Source of the DNA: Brachynemurus nebulosus
Lineage: Eukaryota; Arthropoda; Insecta; Neuroptera; Myrmeleontidae
Reading direction: 5' to 3'
Assembly (NCBI GenBank): GCA_035578155.1
Contig: JAPWDM010000001.1
Span: 19,131,725 to 19,195,724, forward strand
DNA: 64,000 nucleotides
In this document: positions 58,145 through 64,000 of the stretch, in pieces
How positions within the stretch are numbered: the first letter of the stretch is position 1
Layout of the letters: every line of letters starts with the position of its first letter
Program-made: the position numbers and the translations under genes
The notes under the pieces: model-generated
The model's input: only the letters and a program-made list of their open reading frames with translations
What the model was told of the DNA's origin: nothing
The model's database searches: none

Positions 58145-58275
58145 TATACACCAAGGTACCAAGTGTGAGTTTTAATCCCGAGTGTGAAGTTTGTTGCCAG
58201 AGGGCCTGTAACGATCCGAGGGCAACAAATCACACGAGGGGTGAAAAAAAAAATACTTTAGTCCTGTGGTGTATA
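58145..58275. mobile_element. 131-bp MITE with internal hairpin
   Basis: TATACACCA at the left and TGGTGTATA at the right are perfect 9-base inverted ends. Inside, GTGTGAAGTTTGTTGCC and GGCAACAAATCACAC form a strong hairpin around a GC-rich loop. No coding capacity. Confidence 0.6.
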
Positions 58276-59672
58276 TACCTACTATTTTTTGCAATTTTGG
58301 ATAATTTAAAATTATAAAGATTTAACAAAATTACTTAAATGTCCTTCAAATTGTATGTAATAATATTCCATCAAGTATACTTTGAATAAATCAATTGAAT
58401 TGTACAATATAACTGTTTGTCTTTATCTATAAGTTTGAATTTGTTTATTATTTTCAATTGCCTAGCAACGCTACTTAAGTTAATTTTCTGTAAATTGTGC
58501 TTGCTGATTGGTTTAAAAGCGGGAACAAAATAATTTTTTAATCCCTTTGGACTAAAAGTGAATTTTTTATTCCCTTTGGATTAAAAGTGGCACTTTATTC
58601 CCTATTATGAGGGACTAAATCATGCCTTTTAATCCCGGAATTGCAAAAAAATTATTATTTTTACTTTTTTTTCTTGCAAATTTCGCTAACTTTTGTATTT
58701 TTTTTTTTTAAACAGAAAATTAATACTTTTGGTAAAGGTATAATGTTCTTATTGGGATGGTAAAAATACAGTGACATTGACTTTAAGATAAAAAAATTTG
58801 TAACAATTCTCAATGGTTATATGATCCAAAAATATTTATGCTGAATTTGGTTTATTATAATTACTCCATAAAGTAGGGAGAGCAGACGCGAGTGGTTTGA
58901 ATCTCCTGGGGCCCATAGCAAGCGGAATATTATAATTATCTCACTTATCAAAATTATTTAGTTTTAATTTTAAATCTGATGAAATTTAATATAGTTATGT
59001 CTGTGTAATAGGTATTTTAGTAAGAGAAGAAATATTAACGAATAAAATTTAAATTATTGAATTTAAATTTTAAATTATTGAATGTTAACAAAATGTTGGC
59101 TACAGCTGTAGTAAGTCAGGTACGAATATATATTAGAATATTTTTTTTTTTTATTTTTATATTTTTATGTGTATATGTATATAGTAAAAGTTGTTTTAAT
59201 ATTTAATGCAATAAATGTGACGCAATAACTTTTGAGCAAATAATGAATTGCATTGACAATGGAAAACAACAAAATGGCGTCGCTTACATAATACTTACAA
59301 TATTAATCATATTAATTGCATATTTTTAATATTTCTACATAAAGTGCAAGAATTTAAATTTAATAGTTACAAGTAAATGATTTATGCAAAAAAATTTTAA
59401 ATCAAATACTTCTTTTGAGACACAGTGTACTGACACAATATTATCCCACAAAGGTACATGTTTCACACAAAGAATATGATGAATTCGATGTGTTTAAATG
59501 AAATAGTATCTATAAGATTGATAATAAATAAAAATATATATTACATATTTACCAAGTTTAAATATTCAGCCAAATATCCTTTGATTGCATTCTCAGATTC
59601 CAGATTATTAGATAATAAATATAAAAATATATAAATGAATGTTAGGCCATTTTAATGTTAATCAGTTCAAAC
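58276..59672. other. AT-rich stretch holding repeat copy 2 of the TATTATGAGGGACTAAAT family
   Basis: At 58545-58655 CCCTTTGGA(C/T)TAAAAGTG is duplicated in tandem and leads into CCTATTATGAGGGACTAAAT and TTTTAATCCCGGAATTGC, matching 51090-51165. The rest has nothing supported. Confidence 0.5.
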
Positions 59673-60231
59673 TAGGGTTTCCGATCTCTTGTCAAAAAAT
59701 CTATCTTGCGGATCGATTCGAATCGTCAAACCAAAAATCGATTCAGGAAAAAATCGGCTTATAATAGATCGATCCGACGAATATCGATTCAATTTTTGAC
59801 CTTACAGAAAATAAAAGATATGTAAAAGTTTTAATGAAGTTTCTTAATCAGTCTTAATCAGTTTCAAAAAAATTTCAGTTTCTTTTGAAGGTGAATTGCT
59901 AAATTTAATATGAATAAAATGGTTTCTAGTTTGCACTAAAAGTGTCACATGAATCCAAAATTTGACTCAGTATTCTATAAATGAATCATAAAAGTGGTAA
60001 AATTACTTGACAAGATAAATAGTTAAAATATATTTTACAATAATTTTGCAAAAATACCATATTTTTACTAAATATATTCTAATTTAAATTCGTTAAGATC
60101 GATCTCCGATTCCGTAAATTTTTCACGATCTCTGTACCGATTTGGTCTCCAAAGAATCGATTCGAAAAATCGAAGATCGGCTCTGCAAAAATCGATTTTC
60201 GATAAAATCGAATCGAGATCGGAAACCCTAC
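59673..60231. mobile_element. hAT-type MITE with CGATTCGAATCG subterminal repeats
   Basis: TAGGGTTTCCGATCTC at the left and GAGATCGGAAACCCTA(C) at the right are inverted. Flanking 8-mers GTTCAAAC (59665-59672) and TTTCAAAC (60232-60239) match at 7 of 8 positions. Both subterminal zones are filled with ATCGATTCG / CGAATCGATT words, mirrored at the two ends. The 559-bp body is non-coding; an 80-codon minus frame at 60068-60310 crosses its right end and is accidental. Confidence 0.7.
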
Positions 60232-60626
60232 TTTCAAACCATCCTGAACTTGGGTGAGTTGACGATACCATATGCACGAGACAACTGAACTTATGTGTGT
60301 GAGAATGCACTAAATAATTGTTGTTAAGGTACTCGTACGATGGATCTATCTATGTATGTGTGTGATCACTGTGAGTGCTGCTAATGAACTACTCTGGCAC
60401 CATAATTATATCTATGTATGTGTGTACGCTTTATGTATGTATTATGTATTATCACGCAATGTTATAGAGAAAAATACTATTTAATTATAATTTTTATGGT
60501 ATTGAATGCACGTACACTGCCAACTTAAAAGAGGGGTAAAATACTATAGGGGGCCGTTGGCATGGTGGTCACTTTCGTGACAAAGAATTTTCTAAAACGT
60601 GAATTTGTTTTTCTATTTTCATTTTA
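60232..60626. other. Unassigned stretch
   Basis: TATGTATGTGTGTG microsatellite-like tracts near 60350 and 60412. Nothing else supported. Confidence 0.4.
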
Positions 60627-61523
60627 TTAAGGGGAGGTTTACTTGAGAGTCGTTAAAAAAAATCGATTTTTTTTGCAGAAATTGGTAGCTAATTATGTGT
60701 AGAATATGTTCCGAAAGTGATTTTGCTGAAAGTAATTTAAGGGAAAATTTACTTGAGATTTGATAAAAAAAATCGATTTTTTTTGCCGAAATTGATAGCA
60801 AATTATGTGTAGAATGTTCCCAAAGTGATTTTACTGAAAATAATTTAAAAACAAGATTCTTGCGCATTAACCGAATCCAGCTTTCTATAAAAAAAATATT
60901 CAAAAAACATAAGTATAGTTCACGCAATAATGAGTATTAAATATAAAATTTTGAAAATACGTTTCTTTATATATATTTTATAATATTTCGGAACTACATT
61001 TTTGGAACTGGTGAACACGATAACTTAAGAACTATTCGATGGATCCTTTTTTTTAATTTTTTATTTTAAATTCAATTCTTCGGCACCTCTACCTAAGTTC
61101 GATACACTTTCAATATTTTTTTATTTTTAAATTTACTTTAAAGAGCGAAAAATAAAACAAAAATTGTAATCAAAAGTTCAAACATCCGCCATTTGTTTTT
61201 CTTTCAGCAATTTATTGATATTATAGGTAGAGGTGCCGGTACTCTTCATATATTTTATAAATCTTTTTTGTTTTTGGATTTCGGTGGTTTATTACCGGCG
61301 CTAGGATGTCCACCAACATGGCATTGGATTTTCGGATCGTCACACTGCACTATCTATAAAATGGACACTTTTTTATATTTTTCTTTAAAAAAATTTTTTT
61401 ATGTAGTTTAATACTTAATAAATATGTGCACAAAATTTGAAATTGATATTTACTTCCGTTCTTGGAAAAAAATTCTAGAAAAATACATAATTTTTAAGGA
61501 CTCTCAAGTAAACCTCCCCTTAA
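60627..61523. mobile_element. TTAA-type element with perfect 25-bp TIRs
   Basis: The left end is TTAAGGGGAGGTTTACTTGAGAGTC (60627-60651) and the right end (61499-61523) is its exact inverse, with TTAA at both edges. The 897-bp interior holds a direct duplication of about 105 bases. Its copies start near 60640 and 60745, each with ATCGATTTTTTTTGC, GAAATTG-TAGC and AAAGTGATTTT-CTGAAA. It also has an inner inverted pair, CGGCACCTCTACCTAA / GTAGAGGTGCCG (about 61079 and 61227). Frames of 102 and 72 codons inside are repeats or chance. TTAA suggests piggyBac-type targeting, but the terminus does not start CCC, so the class is open. Confidence 0.7.
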
Positions 61524-62500
61524 CGATATAATTTCTAAATTATACTGAAATCATTAGAATCAATTTTACAGTTACACTGCCGGACACGGACACAATGTGA
61601 CCACACAATTCGTCCGTGTTTACACTCCCGTATACAGACGTCTAAATACACTGCCGAAGTCGGATGTACTGTGACCTAAGATATCCTTTTGAAGATTACG
61701 TTCTCCGCTAATGACAAACTATAAGCAAATAGTTTAAAATTAATGTTTTCTTTAAAAACTTTGCTTTAAAAACTGTATTTGTATAAAGAACGTAAAAGGC
61801 GTCGTCTGCTAGTAATTTGTTTAAATACCATGCACGACAGTTACCGACTGGAGTTTGTTTATATTGTTTAAAGAATGCATAAGGCGTCATCTATTGATAA
61901 TCTGTTTAACCATTGTCTATTTCATATTGGAATAGTACTTTACTGTGCAAAATTTTCGCTTACCTAGTTATTTTTTACACTTATTTATAAATTTTTTTTT
62001 TTAAATTGTGCCAAAAATAAGTATTTTTTTTCTCATTTGTAATTTTACAGTTCATAATCTGATAATATAGTCACAGTTTGGAAAACTTATTAAAAACTAA
62101 ATTTCAAATCGAAATAATAAAATAACAAAGAAACACAATTTATTGGGAGCACAAAATTTTTTAAATTGCTACTGTTGTTTGAGTATAAAAAATTTATGAA
62201 TGCGGAAAACTGAATGTTTGGGAAACAAAATTGAAATAAATAATTCTACAAGATTTCAAAATAGCAGTTCCACATAAAAATCATGAATCGGTCATTAAAA
62301 TATTTGGATGCAGTATACAGATTCGAAAATATCAGCTTATCAACCACTGGTATAGTGTCTATCAAATGTAGATTGCTTATTAGGAAGAATGATTTAACTA
62401 GAAACGAAATTTGTTGGAAACAATGTTCCAACATATTTTTTGTTATTGGAAACCATTCCAAAAATAATTTTTAACAGTGTTAATTTTTCATACTATACAA
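61524..62500. other. Unassigned AT-rich stretch
   Basis: No gene supported. Frames of 60-71 codons on both strands at 61708-62474 carry no motif. Confidence 0.35.
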
Positions 62501-62546
62501 AAGTAACCCAGCGTCCGCGTTCGATGAAGAATTCTTACCCTTATAG

Positions 62547-62624
62547 TTATCGTCCTTCAAGACCTCCAACTCCGATAGTAAAGGAAACATGGGGGTGACT
62601 ATGTTTCACCAGTTCGATCCTCCT
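62547..62624 (+). CDS. Possible short coding exon or first exon (hypothetical)
   Basis: The segment 62510-62624 is near 48% GC, well above its surroundings. It ends at CCTCCT|GTAAGT, a strong donor (62625). The frame ending at the donor starts after an acceptor-like TTCTTACCCTTATAG (62532-62546) and gives 26 codons. Inside it, ATG at 62589 stands in an excellent start context (GAAACATGG) and would encode Met-Gly-Val-Thr-Met-Phe-His-Gln-Phe-Asp-Pro-Pro before the intron. Either an internal exon or a first coding exon with its 5' leader is possible. If real, the rest of the gene lies beyond 64 kb. An overlapping frame (ATG 62524 to TGA 62596) is Arg/Pro/Ser-rich. No family is recognised. Confidence 0.3.
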
Positions 62625-63904
62625 GTAAGTTTTTATATAGAATATAAAAATAATTAACTAATGAGTGAATAAGCTGCATATTTTCGGTAGGTGTCGCTTC
62701 GACGGAATTAGTATGAAAACCAAACTCCAAAATATAAAATCATAAAAATAAAGTTCTTACTCTTTCTGGTTGAGTAAAAATTCTGAAAAAAATATGTAAA
62801 ATGTAATTCATAGATAGGGAGGGTCCATTAACTGCGTACTTCATAAGTAATTCAAGATTATTCATGAATTTTCACATCCAAATTCATGTTTGTTTAATTG
62901 TTCCAAATAAAACTATATAGCTCGATTCTGAATCCCCCTGCCCCCATGTAGTCCAGCGTAGCATACCTATAAATAGCTAAAATTTTATTAAAATATGTTA
63001 AATAGTTTTTGAAAAAAGCAATTTTAACCTCAAGAATTGTCCTTACAAGGGTTGCTTTTTAGTAACGAGGCTCGCGATCTGATATTACGTGTACTGATTG
63101 TGAGTGATATTTTATATGAAGAGCAATAAATGTAAGATTCCTTCATCGAGCTCTGGGACATTTTTCCTATGTTTATCCGGTTAGACCCTTTACAGTTTCA
63201 TAATTGTCATTTCCTTCCGGTACAAACTTTTAAATTTTCTATTTAAAAAAAATAACATTTTGAAATTGTGGATGAATTTACTGTATTATTTTCATGTTTC
63301 ATTCAGAGACTAAATTCTCCAAACCTGTACCATTCTCTTCATCTCACGTATTAAAATAACATAAAATGATACATCTATGTATGTTTGAATCAGAGTACCA
63401 AAAATTTAGCATACGTATATTTAAAATGGCAAATACAAATAAATAATTTAAAATATACAAACATTACACATCGACATACAAGAGCAGATGTATGCACTCA
63501 AATGAAGAGGTAAATGGCTGCTCCACTCTGCTCGGGGCTCCGCTTCCGGCTGATTGTCAGCTTATGTATGCATTCTATAAATTTTATCACATTTTGAAAA
63601 TCACTCAGTGTTTATTTTCACGTATAGGCACAGACCTGTGATGGATTCGAGTCATTCAACATTCATTCAACATAACCGACTAGTCTGAGTCACTCTTATG
63701 TTTGAGCCAGTCTTTTTGAAAATACAATAAGTCCACTTTACAAGATTTTACTGGAAGTCAAAAAATCGTTATATATTGGGAATATGGCAAAATCTGATTG
63801 ATTTAATGGTTTTAACAATTGCCAGTATCCAGTATAATAATTTTGAGCCAACGAAATTAACCAGATTACAAGTACTTTTTTTATATTACAGGAAATATTT
63901 TTAA
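62625..63904. other. Unassigned stretch, possible intron, with a GC patch at 63.5 kb
   Basis: GC-rich DNA at 63510-63560 (GGCTGCTCCACTCTGCTCGG) is open in several frames on both strands for 25-40 codons, including ATGGCTGCTCCA at 63511. None can be chosen over the others. No acceptor partner for the 62625 donor could be identified with confidence. Confidence 0.25.
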
Positions 63905-64000
63905 GGATATAAGGTAAAAGCTCCTATACCGGAACGCGTTCATAACTCGAACAGTTTTGATATTTTATATAGGTACTAATGAAGTTATTTCTGGAAAAAA
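63905..64000 (+). repeat. Dispersed repeat, partner of 3806-3890, cut by the window end
   Basis: CCTATACCGGAACG, ACTCGAACAGTTTTGATATTTTAT and TAATGAAGTTATTTCTGGAAAA align with 3806-3890 in direct orientation. Confidence 0.55.

Noticed and set aside
60619..60927. 102-codon minus-strand frame
   Set aside because: It is the translation of the duplicated unit of about 105 bp within the TTAA element.
63510..63560. GC patch with ATGGCTGCTCCA resembling a signal-peptide start
   Set aside because: Several frames on both strands are open for similar lengths, so no one can be favoured.
1..64000. CRISPR array or bacterial-type operons
   Set aside because: No regularly spaced short repeats with unique spacers, no ribosome binding sites and no packed frames; the sequence looks eukaryotic.

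Overview
The window looks like a gene-poor, strongly AT-rich piece of an animal nuclear genome, most likely an insect. The reasons are the class of repeats (tRNA-derived SINE-like units, Penelope-type ribozyme-like motifs, hAT-, piggyBac- and mariner-like non-autonomous elements, a Jockey/CR1-type reverse transcriptase remnant), the absence of bacterial gene organisation, and intergenic or intronic sequence dominated by A/T runs. I cannot name the species or order. I found no complete, convincing multi-exon gene; the window is probably intergenic DNA or part of a very large intron.

Layout. 1-9 kb: mostly unassigned AT-rich DNA, a TTAA-type element (3.1-3.7 kb) with another dispersed repeat inside it, two hammerhead-ribozyme-like motifs (6.1 and 7.55 kb) and a hAT-type MITE with a perfect 8-bp target duplication (8.77-9.13 kb). 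9.4-12.5 kb: an (AT)n tract, a 1.4-kb terminal-inverted-repeat (TIR) element and a 1.24-kb near-perfect palindrome. 14-22 kb: satellite monomers, a dispersed repeat present once intact and once split by a poly(A) retroposon, a hAT-type element, and a foldback MITE. 22-31 kb: an unrecognised 137-codon open frame, foldback MITEs, and a GC-richer island near 29 kb. 31-34.7 kb: nested TIR elements, a possible terminal coding exon, and a SINE fragment. 36-43.9 kb: copies of families seen elsewhere in the window, and three TIR elements. 44-45 kb: a 5'-truncated, frameshifted non-LTR reverse transcriptase. 49.7-49.95 kb: a tRNA-bearing SINE-like insertion next to a third ribozyme-like motif. 53-56.7 kb: inverted copies of repeats from 31-36 kb, a degraded coding-like frame, and two satellite arrays. 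58-61.5 kb: a small MITE, a hAT-type MITE and a TTAA-type element with perfect 25-bp TIRs. 62.5 kb: a possible short first coding exon with a good start context and splice donor.

Functionally this is a layered repeat landscape: old copies, nested insertions with readable target-site duplications, and arrays. The only recognisable protein-coding relic is the reverse transcriptase. The candidate exons are suggestions from base composition, open frame and splice-like signals only; nothing could be searched.
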